From NCBI GenBank assembly GCA_034770075.1, contig CM068380.1:24358638-24422637 (forward strand): DNA of 64,000 bases. Direction: 5' to 3'. Shown here piece after piece: positions 25,168 to 35,905 of this stretch (positions within the stretch are counted from its first letter, which is position 1; each line of letters starts with the position of its first letter). A program made the position numbers and the translations under genes. The DNA is from Aralia elata (lineage: Eukaryota; Streptophyta; Magnoliopsida; Apiales; Araliaceae). Below the pieces are notes generated by a model that searched no databases, was not told the origin of the DNA, and saw only the letters and a list, made by a program, of their open reading frames with translations.

Positions 25168-27170
25168 TGATGAGTGTGGTTTATACACACAATTTGGGTA
25201 CCTATGACCTTGTTATTTTGTTAGCTTTTGGGAATTTTATATGGTATTTAGGTATTTTTATCTTATTTCTAGATAATTTAGTTTTTAGTTATTTTTACAT
25301 CTTTTATGTTGCTTTAATGCATTTTCATTATATTTGTAGAAATTAAAATAAAGATTGCTCGGATCGTTATTTGCAATGACTCAATGCCCGTTCTTGGATA
25401 TCCGTGCCTGAATAGTAATATGGTGGAAATTAGTGTTGCCGACGCTTGGTGTTAAATTTGATGAAATTTAGAAGTTGAGCGTGCACGGCGTTGGAAAGCG
25501 TGCACGGCGTGCGGCGTCGGCCAAGCCACAAGCAGCAGGCAGGGGCAGCAGACGGGCGCGGGCGGTGTGCAACGCGCGGGGCGCGGCACGAGGCATGACC
25601 AAGTAGGCCCGGGGCACTGGGCGCTGGGCGCGCGCTCAAAAGCACCAAGCGGGCGAGCAGGCGCATAGGGCAGCCAGACAGGTGCGGGGCCCAGGTGCAT
25701 GGGCGAACGCACTAACAAGCGCATGGGGCTAGGCAGTCAGACATGCGCGGCGTGCGGCAACAAGCTTCGTGCGCGGGCGTGGGCTTGGGCACGCGCGCGC
25801 CAAACTTCCTGAGTGCGATTCCAGCTGGTCTTTTGGTGCGATCTAAGCGGATTTTTGACCCAAAATCTGATTTTTGCTAGGGTTTTGATGGAGGTACTAT
25901 ATAATATCTCATTGAGGCTTTATATTTGACATCTAGGGATTGGGAGGCTACACTAAAAATCAATTTGAGAGCGAAAGTGCTGCAATACAAGGAAAACTCA
26001 GCACAAGCCAAAGAACCAAGAAGGAAAGGATTGTCAAGGCATAGCTAGACCCTAAGGAGGCTACACATACATCACCAATAAGAGCTTGAGGGCTGCAATT
26101 CAAGAAAATTTTCAGCAACAAGCTAAGAATCAAAAGGAGAAAAGAATGCCAAAGGAAGAGGAAAAGCTAAAAATTGACATCAATCAAGCAAGCAACATAT
26201 GAACATCTTCAAAATGGATTTTATCATCTCTAGCTTTCCTTTGAATTTGTATTTCTATTTCATGATGTACACCATGTATTTGATGTTTTGCTTAGCTACT
26301 ATGAACTAGAGCTTGTATTCTAAGATTTCAATGGAACCTAACACATAGTTTGAATTGATTTCTCTCTCTTTGTTATTAATACCTCATTTGTGAATTGAAT
26401 ATCGTAATTTATGCTTCATATCTTAATTACCTAGCTAGTAATTGTCGTGGGAACATATATGAACTTGACGAACAGATTATAGTGTTTAGATCTTGTTATG
26501 ATATCATGCGAAAGTTAAAGATTATTATGGGTTATTAATTGAGATTAAGTGATGTGTGTCTTGTTGATTATCCTCAATGATAGATAACTTGATAGTATTT
26601 AGGATAGACATATGCCTAGATATCGTGTGCAACCAATGGAGAATCTATTCTTAATGACTTCATATGTGAAAGTTAGTAATTGAAGGGACGGTAAATGAGA
26701 TTTAGTGACACGTGTCTTGTTATTGTTCTAGAAATTGGTCTCTTGATAATGTGTATGATAGACATATACCTACATGTCGCATTAGAAAGATTCGAATTTG
26801 ACCGTCGACAGAGGCTTATAAGTAACTTTAATTTCTCGGTTAACAATTCTATGTTGTTAATTAGTTCAAATGAGAGAGTTAGGGTATTCAAATGAAGTAT
26901 TAGGGAAAATTGCAGTCTTAAACTTGTTAATATTAGAGTTTAATTATCTTATAAGCTTTCTGTATTTTCTTGATTATTATTATCCTAATCATTACTAAAC
27001 ACAAAAACTCAATTCATCAATGGTCTAAATAAAATCGAGACGATATATAGTTGGTACTTGGAATACACTAGAGATAATTCCTTGTGGGTTCGACAACTCT
27101 ATCTTATCACTTTATTACTTGTTGATCGCTTATACTTGCGCATATTTTTCAGTTGTAAAATCGACCAACA
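25168..27170 (+). repeat. Element A 3' LTR
   Basis: It begins TGATGAGTGTGGTTTATACA, close to the start of element B's LTR on its own strand, and ends CGACCAACA. A GC-rich segment at about 25480-25810 holds many GGCGC and GCGCGG repeats; open frames there come from base composition. Confidence 0.85.
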
Positions 27171-27587
27171 GAGCTCGCCTTCACCAGTTAGCTTAGGATA
27201 TTGTAACAGGGGCTACCGTCGAGAGTACGGGTATCCTGCAGGAGCAGTTCGTCGCGATACGTGACGAGGTGCTCCGGTTAGTGGTTACCTTATTCTCGAA
27301 GGCTTTTGGCCCGATAGGGAGTCAGCCCCCACCTACTCAGGTATTATATTTATTTTAAGTTAATTAATCTGCATGTTATTTAATTTTCATATTATCTCTT
27401 TAATTCTCTCATACGGACTAATGCGTTATATTTTTAATTGTATCAATAGGGTGGTGATCCTTATATCGCTGGTGATGGCGAGCAGGGGGATGACGATAAG
27501 GATGGGGATTTTCAGACACCAGAGCAGCTTTGTCGACCCCCGCCCGATGATTCCCCTACTGGTAGTGGTAGTACTAGATTAGGTTGA
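27171..27587 (+). pseudogene. CACTA transposase-family gene, last exons
   Basis: The exon 27171-27340 reads ARLHQLA, then a TAG where the family has Gln, then DIVTGATVESTGILQEQFVA, then a donor (GTATTA). The last exon 27450-27587 encodes an acidic tail ending TPEQLCRPPPDDSPTGSG and a stop. This is the C-terminal block of the plant En/Spm-type gene begun at 13576. The in-frame TAG replaces CAG, a C-to-T change. Confidence 0.7.
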
Positions 27588-27949
27588 TAGTGTATAGCAT
27601 GTATCTACTTAAATATTTTGTAAAACACTTTATAGTTTAACGATTTTATATAAATACATGTAGTTTAGTTTGATTCTTTGTAAATCAATTTAATTTACTT
27701 TAGTTTTGTAAATATTTCGGCATCATATCATTGTTCTTTATAATTTATAAGTTATAGCATTGTTATTTAACGTTATATGTTCGAAGAAAGGAAATAGGTT
27801 GTATTATGGTGGCGATTATGATACGTGTTATTGTTGGTTATTGGTATATTATTGTATGTATTGTTGGAATAAAACAGGTTACATATACAAAAATGGGATT
27901 TAAAAACCTGAAAACTATAAAAACAAAAAAAAATTATTTAAAAAAAAAT

Positions 27950-28229
27950 ATTATTTCTGACGGAATATTCCTTATATCCGACGGAACTTCCGTCGCGATT
28001 AAACCTCGCCCCTAGCTACCAAAAGGTCCCACATATCCACCCTCATTTTCAATGGAATTTGTCCGTTGAGACTATTCTGTCAGAATAAGCCTACATCCGA
28101 CGGAATGTCCGTCGGACAGAATTCCGTCGACACCATATATTTTCGATGAAAGTTTTGATGGACTTATGCTCGACGCCTCTAATTCCGACCGAAACTCCGA
28201 CGGAATAATTAGCAATTTTTCTTGTAGTG
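27950..28229 (+). repeat. CACTA right subterminal repeats and terminal inverted repeat
   Basis: About ten copies of a 9-10-base motif (TCCGACGGAA, TTCCGTCGGA and near variants) occur on both strands, for example near 27958, 27978, 28092, 28105 and 28195. They end in the CACTA terminus at 28229. In En/Spm such repeats bind the element's own protein; here that is inference. Confidence 0.85.
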
Positions 28230-28312
28230 GGAGGCACGAACCTAAGGCTTTGTAACGATCGAATTGATTTCGTTGTGATTCTGGGGACAGAATCCTTTTA
28301 AGGAGGGAAGGA
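28230..28312 (+). other. End of internal region of old gypsy element R0, with polypurine tract
   Basis: It reads like the tail of a gypsy element: 'ctggggacagaatcctttta' followed by the purine tract AAGGAGGGAAGGA just before the LTR. The young element R1 has the parallel 'gaggacggaatttttataag' before its own 3' LTR. The rest of R0 was displaced by the CACTA element. Confidence 0.7.
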
Positions 28313-30285
28313 TGTAACGAATGTAATTTTTATGAATAAATAAAATATTTATTGAGTTAAATAAATATTTTTGTTAATTTATTTATTGAGGAAAAATAAA
28401 TAATTGATAAAGTTATTGTAGAGTAATTCATTTTAGTGTAATTAGTTCATTGATATTACATGTAATTTGATGTGTCTATTCTAATTTAATTTAATAATTA
28501 AATTAGATGAATAAATGATTTATTTGAATAAGAGTTATAATTAAATTAGTAAGGTTTAATTAGATTTATTTAATAATAAGTTTAATTAAATTGAAAGTGT
28601 GACAATTAAACTATATAGTATAATGGGTTATTAAAATAAATGGAAAGGATTTTTATTTTAGTTAAACCAAACAAGGCCTTGTGACCCTTGGTTGGTAAAA
28701 ATGATTTATTCTATTTTGGTTCAACCAAACAAGGCCTTGTGGCCTATGAAATTCCATTTTCTTATTTTGAGTTTGCCAAACATGGCCTAACTCTTGGTTT
28801 TTGCAACTAATGAATTACAAACAACTTACGTTAAAAAAATCTAAACTTACCTGTTGTTCTAAGTCTAAGGAAGAAGAACAGAGTTTAGCAAAGAGAATAG
28901 AAAAGAAAGAAAAAAAACTTGGAAAGGAAGAGTGCTGAGAATTGAGAAAGAGAAGGAAGAGGATTACTAGAGCTAAGGAATCATATTGGTTAAGCTTGAA
29001 GGTATAATTTCTTTTAAAATTTTGTTAGAAGTTTTATTTGTCACTGTATATGATTTTCACTTCTATGAGTGTGAATTTATTTGCTCAATACATGAATTAT
29101 TTAGTTGTAATTGATAGTAAGTGTGTATTATTGATTATATGAAGTTTGTAAATCAATTTGAGGGAATTAATCCATGAAAACATGTTTTGAAATAGAGATT
29201 TTGGTTTTGCGGAGTTTTACTTTCATGTATGGATTATATGTATGAAAATTGATGTCCAATTTGAATATTAATCTATAAATTGATTGTTGATTGTGTTAAT
29301 ATGATAAGAAGCGAGAATAATGCAACTTAAACGGATCAAAATGGTTTAGAAACAAGTTTACAGTGTTTGATTTCACTAAGTGTGTCAAAGTATAGATAAA
29401 GAGCATGAATAGTGAATTTTTGGGTTTTTAATTGGTTGATTATGTGTTCATAATGGTTAGAATTGTTAGAAACATGTTAGGTAATTGTTTTACATCATGT
29501 TTGATGTTTGGGTATGCTTATTTTATGTATTGGATTATAGAATTTGGAAAATTTGGTCTAAAGTTGCACTGGTTCGCGTTCTGCAGAACCTGTCAGTCGA
29601 GTCTACCGCCCCGGCGGTAGAAATAAACTGTTTTGGTCGTCCCGGCAGTTTCGTCGCCCCGGCGCCAGAATTGAACTAGAATCCTCGCCCCGGCGACGGT
29701 TTTGTAAAGGAATTCACCGCCCCGGCGGTGAAACAGGAAATAAAAAAAAATTAATTAAAATTAAATAAATAAATTTCCTTTTCTTTGTGATGTTGTTATA
29801 TGCCCATGTGCATGTTTAAAACTTAGATTAAGATATTAAGTGTCTAATGAGATACCACGTTGGTTGTTAAGCAAGTACTTGTTGAATATCAAATGACAAT
29901 CGGGATGTTACAATGAAATAAGATAAGAATGAATCTTAAAGTGAATATAATTCTGTAACTAATTATTGTTACCGTTTTATAATCGAAATGTATAGGTTGA
30001 TTAAGGAACGTGAATTATTTAAATCTGTAATCTACTCGTGAGGCAAGTTTTTCCTCCCTTAATCTTATTATTTCATTTAAAGCAAGTTTACTTTCATAGA
30101 GTAAGCTTATTAACCTTAGCTTATTATAATTCAAGCAAGGTTGTTATCATGTCAAGTGCTTATGTTTTATTTCAGTCATTTGTTATTCGATCATTGATCG
30201 TTATTCAAATTTTGAACATAAATCCTATTGTACAATTTTTATTATTGATCAAAAGCTTTAGTGACTAGCAAACATTTATTGATTT
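28313..30285 (+). repeat. R0 gypsy 3' LTR, first piece
   Basis: It begins TGTAACGAATG after the polypurine tract. It carries four GC-rich palindromic boxes at 29603-29730 in otherwise AT-rich sequence, and a direct repeat around CCAAACAAGGCCTTGTG near 28668 and 28727. It is cut at GATTT (30281-30285) by R1 and continues at 44693. No gene is present. Confidence 0.8.
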
Positions 30286-32058
30286 TGTAATGTCCAGGAA
30301 ATTCTTAAATATTGTATTAATTTATTTTGATATATATAATTCGTTTTATTTAATTTTGCGGATTTAATTTGGATCCATGTAGGTATTTTTATTTATTATA
30401 TATAAATACGGGGTCCAATAATTTTTCTTTGCCTTAAAGGGGCTCAATAATAGTTGACTAAATTAATAAGTAACCCTAACATTTAATTGCAAGAAAATTG
30501 GGAAGAAGATTAATAAACAAATTCATTATCGGATTAAATAATTTAAATAAAGAATTATGGTTAAAAATAAATATTTTAAATAAGTAATTAATTGGTTTTG
30601 TTATTAATTTAAAATATTTTAAATACAAGGTGGGTAATTTAATTTGGGTCAAATTCCTTTGTTTAGATGGGGCCATAGCTCTTAATTATTTCTGACTTGA
30701 GCCCAAACCCCTTTTCTTTTAATTTCCCTTGTGGGCTGCCTTTTATTTAATGCAACCGGCCCAACCATATTGGGTTGAGCCCAAAACAGTTCCAGCCAGG
30801 TTGTACCAAACCCAATCGGGTCGGATCTGTTCCTTCAAATTGGGGATAACCGAGACCAGCTCAAATCAGTTGAAACCAAGCTAACCCAAACTCACACCTT
30901 CAGATCAGAGATGATCGAGCAAGAAAAGGGAATCCAAGGCACCCAAACCCTCACATCACACAGCCGAACCTAGCTAGACCCCAAATCACCCATCAATCAA
31001 TCGAGCGAGCGGCGTGAGGGTGAGAAGAGACCGGTCGAGACTGTCAAGGGAAGACGCCGGCGACAGCTTGCGTCGACCGGTTGGAGCAAGGAAGAAACGG
31101 CGACCGGCGGACAAATTAAAGGACCGAGCGTCTGTCGAATAGACCAAGGGTTCCAGGATTTTGGCAACACGACTGGTGAAAACGCACGCGGCTCAAAGCC
31201 AGACGGCAAGTCACAGTGAAGGGGACAATCAGTCGACGGCTCACCTCTTCCTACCGATGGTCAGTAATGGGTCGATTGAGGTAATATCCAGCGAATTGGG
31301 TAAACCAATTACTATAAATTGAAGCCCCAATTAGCCAAGCTGCCAATTTTCCTTGAGCCAAAATAAAATTAGGGAAAGTAGAAATCTCAGAAAGAAGAGA
31401 ACAGGGGAAGTCGTCGCGCATGTCCGATTTAACCAACTACTTTGGGAGAAGAAGAAGAAGGGCAATCCGAACGGCATTAAGGTATAACAATAGTTCGAGG
31501 TTATACCAAGTTAGTGTAATAATTCTCGTAGTTGTTTTTATCTCCCTTTTTCTTTCCTTGTGCTGGATTGTGTTGTGTTGTATTTGGGGAAAACTGTGAA
31601 TGGGAGCCATGAATGGCCAGAAGGTATAAGGATGGAGTATGGTTGTGAGAGACCATGTAATCACTATTAATTTGAAGGATATTGCTATGCACACAAACTG
31701 GTTGTTATAATACCTATGAGGGTCAGTTTGTTTTGTTTCCCTTTCCTTCTGTGTTGGTGGTGTTATACCCTTTATTAGGACTGTATTGCGTTAAATTTAA
31801 ACTCGAACAATGTATTATATTGGGTTAAGCTGATATTGTATGGTGTCGTTGTTGGCCAAGAAACTGCTATGGAGTCCAAATTTCTTCGCTATGTTGCTTC
31901 TCTATTGTTTTCATTGGTCTGCCGTTGAGTTATGTTGCTGTAACATGTGGTAGGAAGCTGGATGTTGGGTATTATATGTGTCTAGATAGGTTGTTTTGCA
32001 AGCCTGGATATAGGGGAGGATGGTTATAAGGGAGTACTCTGCGAAATTTTTTTTTTTT

Positions 32059-32118
32059 GGTTGATGTGGCTGGGAGTCGAACCCAGCTACTGGGTAGTGC
32101 ATTGTTGGATGAGCTACC
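32059..32118 (-). ncRNA. tRNA-like segment inside the R1 LTR
   Basis: On the minus strand the segment reads GGTAGCTCATCCAAC, then about 20 bases, then GCTGGGTTCGACTCCCAGC and CACATCAACC, followed by about 12 A residues. The T-arm and B-box (GGTTCGACTCC) are perfect and the start resembles an A-box and D-arm. At 60 bases it lacks a proper anticodon arm, so it is not a working tRNA. It looks like a tRNA-derived retroposed piece or SINE head. The same segment lies at 42286-42345 in the 3' LTR. Confidence 0.5.
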
Positions 32119-32119
32119 A

Positions 32120-33010
32120 AAAATAAATCAATGAAATAGTTAATGTTATTTATTTTTAATTATTATCCTGTTAATATTAAATAATAATTAGCTATGAATA
32201 AAGTTACTAAATAACTATTTAATTATTTCCCTAAAATAATAAATAAAGATAATAAATATTTAATTATTATTTAATAATAATAATTAAATATGAATACAGT
32301 AATAGAATAATTATTTATTATTTATTTAATAAATAATAAATAAAGATAATAAATATTTAATTATTATTTAATAATAATAATTAAATATGAATAAAGATAA
32401 TAGAATAATTATTTATTATTTAGTTAATAAATAATAAATAAAGATAATAAATATTTAATTATTATTTAATAATAATAATCAAATATGAATAAAGTGAATA
32501 GAATAATCATTTATTATTTATAATAAATATTTAATTATTATTTAATAATAATAATTAAATATGAGTACAGTCAATAGAATAATTATTTATTATTTTTCCA
32601 ATAAATAATAAATAAAGATAATAAATATTTAATTATTATTTAATATATAATAATAAATGAAGTTACGAGGCAATAATGGATGGTAAGTACTTAATCATCA
32701 AATGAAATGATGATTAAGTATGAGGAAGATTAATAAGTTAATTATTTTTGGGCCTTAATAAATTAAGGTAATAAATATTTAATTATTAATTAATAATAAT
32801 AATTAAATATGAATAAAGTTAATAAAATAATTATTTATTATTTATTAATAAATAATAAATAAAGATAATGAATATTTAATTATTATTTAGCGATAATAAT
32901 AATTAAATATGAATAAAGATAACGAATATTTAATTATTATTTAGTAATAATAATAATTAAATATAAATAAAGTTAATGGAATAATTACATATTATTTAAG
33001 TATTAATATT
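32120..33010 (+). repeat. AT-rich tandem repeat tract in the R1 LTR
   Basis: Units of roughly 85-100 bases are built from 'aaatatttaattattattta' and 'aataataattaaatatga' and are repeated about eight times with variation. Each unit can fold back on itself because the AT motifs are partly self-complementary. The same tract, three bases shorter, is at about 42347-43235 in the 3' LTR. Confidence 0.8.
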
Positions 33011-33829
33011 AAATAATAAACACTTGACTATTATTTAGTAAGACTAACACAGTGATCAAATAATAATTACTAATTTACCCCTAGGGTAGATGGTAATTAA
33101 GAGTAAACCAACTAGAGAATTGATCAATGGTTTTCTGTTATCTTTAAACCAAAATAAATTTATTAAACCATACCTAGACACAATTAAAGGTAATAAATTA
33201 AGTATTCAAATGATAGTGATCATAATTAATTATTATCTAATAGCTAAGGGTCATTAATAAATTTCTGTTTAGCTAATGTCAATTAGTAATTTAATATAGG
33301 TGATGAATTTTACCTGTTAAGTAAAAGGCATAGTAAGAGGTGCCAATATACAACTGTTAATTGATAAATCGACTTTACCCGATGATAGGTCACTCGAGGT
33401 CAATTAATTAAAGCTAGAATTTATCTGTAGCTGAGCAAACAGGCAAGTCCTCTATCTCGAACTTTGATTATTGCAAGTTCTTCCTTACTCAACTTTTTAC
33501 CTTGAGTAATACTTCTAAAACCTTATGCAGTATTTTATTTCATGCAAAAAGGTATATATTATTGCAAGTATTCTTTAAGCTTGAATTATATTTCCAAGCA
33601 TGCTTTAAGTGGTCTAATTACTTTCAAAGTTATTCCACATCTGTATATTATTGACATTTGTGCATTGAATTCGTATATTAAATTCAGAAATCAACAAACC
33701 ATTTATGGTTAAGTCTGAACCCTTGTTCGGTCAGACAATTATGTGAAATTTTATAAAAGCTATCCGAACCAATCAATGGTAAGGATTCTTAGACTGTATG
33801 AACACCCCTTTATTTATAGGGGAGTACCC

Positions 33830-33846
33830 CACGTGCCGTATATAAG
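33830..33846 (+). promoter_or_regulatory. Candidate LTR promoter: G-box and TATA box
   Basis: CACGTG at 33830-33835 is followed three bases later by TATATAAG at 33839-33846. Transcription would start roughly 30 bases downstream, giving an R-U5 of about 590 bases. The copy in the 3' LTR is at 44054-44070. An alternative TATA is at 30399-30408. The choice is inference. Confidence 0.5.
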
Positions 33847-34466
33847 GTACAAATAGCAGAATTGAATGTTATGCATATACATAGGGTACGCGAGGCTGAT
33901 CCCCTCAAGTACGTTATTCTGTAGCCAGTAACCAGAGGGTCAACCAGCTATTGACTCCTCTGGAAGTTATCGTTCAAAGTCTATTTGACTATCAATTGTT
34001 CTAAAAGCATTTATTGTTCTTGCTTCTGATTTATTCTATCGTTGAAATCCCTTTTTATCATCCCTTCATCATGATATATCTTTATTGTTGTACTTTAAAC
34101 TTGCTGGGCAAACTCGTTGCTCATTCTTGCTATATCATGACTTTATTGCAGCAAAACCCGAGACTTCAGGGAAGAACAAAGGAAAAGAAAAGATGAAACA
34201 ATAGATTCCTTGTAGCAGACTTTATAATCATGTGTAATTTAATTACTGTTCATGTAATTTAAACCCTAATAGTTATTTAGGGTATGAGTTGATGTACTTG
34301 ATTAAGGTTATTTGTATTCTGGGACTAGTAACACCTTAAATGAACAACTTATGTTTATTATATTCCGCACTTTTAGATATCATATGTTGTTAAAGGTGAA
34401 GATTGTGTTGGATCGTGATGACCGGATCCGGGTATTTGGAGACCCGAATTTGGGGGCGTCACAGGT

Positions 34467-34478
34467 TGGTATCAGAGC
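34467..34478 (+). other. R1 primer-binding site, initiator tRNA-Met
   Basis: TGGTATCAGAGC is a perfect 12-base complement of the initiator tRNA-Met 3' end and lies three bases after the LTR end. Confidence 0.92.
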
Positions 34479-34695
34479 TGTAGGTTATAAACTTTAGGAT
34501 CGCGAAACCTAGGTTATAACCTTCGTAGTAAACCCGTATTGGGTGATAGGAGATAAATCGAGGAGATTTATTCTATGTGGTTTTGATGAATTGGGGAATT
34601 CATCGAGTCGAGTAGTACCCAATGAAATATAACTTCATTTCTTCAATGAATATATTTTATTGCTGTACTAATGTTAGTTTTTGTGTGTTTGTAGG

Positions 34696-35520
34696 ATGGC
34701 TGATATAGGAGGGACCAGTGGAGCCCGTGAGGAGGAGGAGGTATTTATAGACATCCCAGTAGTTGCTGAGCAGCTGGTGGGGTATGCTCCTACTGCCCCG
34801 GGAGTACCGCTAGAGGAGTCCGAGCCGGAGGAGGATTACCAGAGGGAGTTACCGGAGCCCGTTGTGGGTAGAGTGATGAGGTCGGGCAGTCAAGACCCAG
34901 AGGAGGAGGACCCTGAGACCGAGGGGGAGGAGCCACCTGCTTATGTGGATGGCATGGGATCCACTGCTGACGATATTATCGAGGGACTGACCAGCAGGAC
35001 CGAGGAGCTGGAGGGTCAGATTGCTCATTTGCAGGAGCAGAACCAGACCCATCAGTATATGGAGGACCAGTATAGAGACCTGGCCTACCAGCTCGACCAT
35101 GACTTGGGAGTGGCCAAGGTACAGCTGCAGGGCTACGAGTCCTCGGCACAGCAGGTCGGACCACTGCTACATCAGCTAGTGGCCCGAAACGCTGAGTTGA
35201 GGGAGAGACTGGAGCAGAGGGATTTACAGATCGCCCACCTGAGGGCGAAACAGGAGGCTATGAGGTTCGAGATTGGGCTAGAGGTTGCTGAGAATGTCCG
35301 AGTAAGGGATGCCTGGGTCAGAGCAGCAAGTAGAGTTGACCTATTGGAGGACCAGTTAGAGGCCAGATCTGTGAGGATAGAGACCCTAGGCCATGCCCTA
35401 GATGCAGCCTACAGGAGACCCCGGGTTGAGATGGGGGAGTCCAGTCGCTCTGTTCGTCGCAGGGTCGGGGATGGAGCATTCTCTGGTCAGCAGGCTCGGA
35501 TCCGTCGTGATGAGCAGTGA
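34696..35520 (+). CDS. R1 extra ORF upstream of gag: acidic/coiled-coil protein, 274 aa
   Basis: The start chosen is ATG 34696 (MADIGGTSG), the first ATG of the frame. The preceding TTTGTAG could be a splice acceptor. Residues 1-95 are acidic, with EEEEVFIDIP and EEEDPETEGEEPP. About residues 95-240 form a heptad-rich coiled coil (LTSRTEELEGQIAHLQEQNQ, LRERLEQRDLQIAHLRAKQE, VDLLEDQLEARSVRIETLG). The last 35 residues are basic (SSRSVRRRVGD, RIRRDEQ). There is no zinc finger, protease or membrane segment. It lies 385 bases upstream of gag on the same strand, inside the element. Ogre/Tat elements are known to carry an ORF before gag; a Tekay-type element with one is less familiar. Function is unknown; oligomerisation is likely from the coiled coil. 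The frame is intact. Confidence 0.8.
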   Translation: MADIGGTSGAREEEEVFIDIPVVAEQLVGYAPTAPGVPLEESEPEEDYQRELPEPVVGRVMRSGSQDPEEEDPETEGEEPPAYVDGMGSTADDIIEGLTSRTEELEGQIAHLQEQNQTHQYMEDQYRDLAYQLDHDLGVAKVQLQGYESSAQQVGPLLHQLVARNAELRERLEQRDLQIAHLRAKQEAMRFEIGLEVAENVRVRDAWVRAASRVDLLEDQLEARSVRIETLGHALDAAYRRPRVEMGESSRSVRRRVGDGAFSGQQARIRRDEQ

Positions 35521-35905
35521 TTTGATGGAGCAGTTGATTTTCTTTAGTACAGTCAGTCCCACTTTTGTTATATTAGGGACGTATGCATATGTGTATTGTG
35601 AAACATTTTATTTGCTTTCTTGTTGGGGTAGTAGTCAAACCCCAACTTTTGTTGCCTTAGAGATGGGCAGTATCATTCCCCACTTTTTGTTTTAGGGGAT
35701 GTTTGGTAGAACACAGTGGCGCATTTATAGCAGTATGCCACAGGTTTCGTCTTGTAACAAACGGTGGTATATGAATATAAATGCAGATGTTTCACTTAAA
35801 TCAAATGTGTTGATAAATATTTTACCTTTAATTGTTTATTTTAATAACATGTCATGTAAAATATAACACTATAGGTAAAAGTCAGCGGATTTTCCTTATC
35901 CAAAC
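35521..35905 (+). other. R1 spacer between ORF1 and gag with three repeated hairpin boxes
   Basis: No coding frame bridges the two ORFs. Three related boxes of about 25 bases lie at 35555-35580, 35637-35663 and 35674-35700, each built around CCC(C)AACTTTTGTT followed by TTAGGG or similar. The first and third can pair at their ends (GTCCC with GGGAC, ATTCCCC with GGGGAT). The second forms GTTGGGG/CCCCAAC with its upstream flank at 35622-35646. Confidence 0.55.

Larger units (their letters stand above)
13951..27170 (+). mobile_element. Athila-derived non-autonomous LTR element A
   Basis: Its 5' LTR is in two pieces (13951-14671 and 21879-22714) because element B inserted in it. The internal region is 22715-25167 and the 3' LTR 25168-27170. 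The primer site resembles the tRNA-Asp complement used by Athila elements. Only a damaged gag/protease-like frame of about 1 kb is present; reverse transcriptase, RNase H and integrase are missing, so the element would depend on a helper. Relative to the 3' LTR the 5' LTR lacks roughly the first 400 bases, so a target duplication cannot be shown beyond a GAG at each junction. Confidence 0.75.
13517..28229 (+). mobile_element. CACTA (En/Spm) DNA transposon, right part, with nested insertions
   Basis: The right end at 28221-28229 reads CTTGTAGTG, the complement of CACTACAAG, and is preceded by TTTTT, giving the standard CACTACAAGAAAAA terminus. The 280 bases before it carry many short repeats of the TCCGACGGAA type, as expected of CACTA subterminal regions. 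Two gene segments (13576-13965 and 27171-27587) belong to a plant En/Spm-type putative transposase. The left end is not in the window. GGA follows the right end at 28230-28232 as a possible 3-base target copy. Confidence 0.85.
30286..34463 (+). repeat. R1 5' LTR
   Basis: It starts TGTAATGTCC and ends GGGGGCGTCACA. From the start it holds a TATATAAATA at 30399-30408 and a GC-richer region at about 30990-31280. Then come a tRNA-like segment (32059-32118), an AT-rich repeat tract (about 32120-33010), and a G-box plus TATA at 33830-33846. Short frames of 60-85 codons in it recur identically in the 3' LTR only because the LTRs are identical. Confidence 0.95.

Noticed and set aside
32059..32118. 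A functional tRNA gene
   Set aside because: At 60 bases, without a proper anticodon arm or acceptor stem, it cannot fold as a full tRNA.
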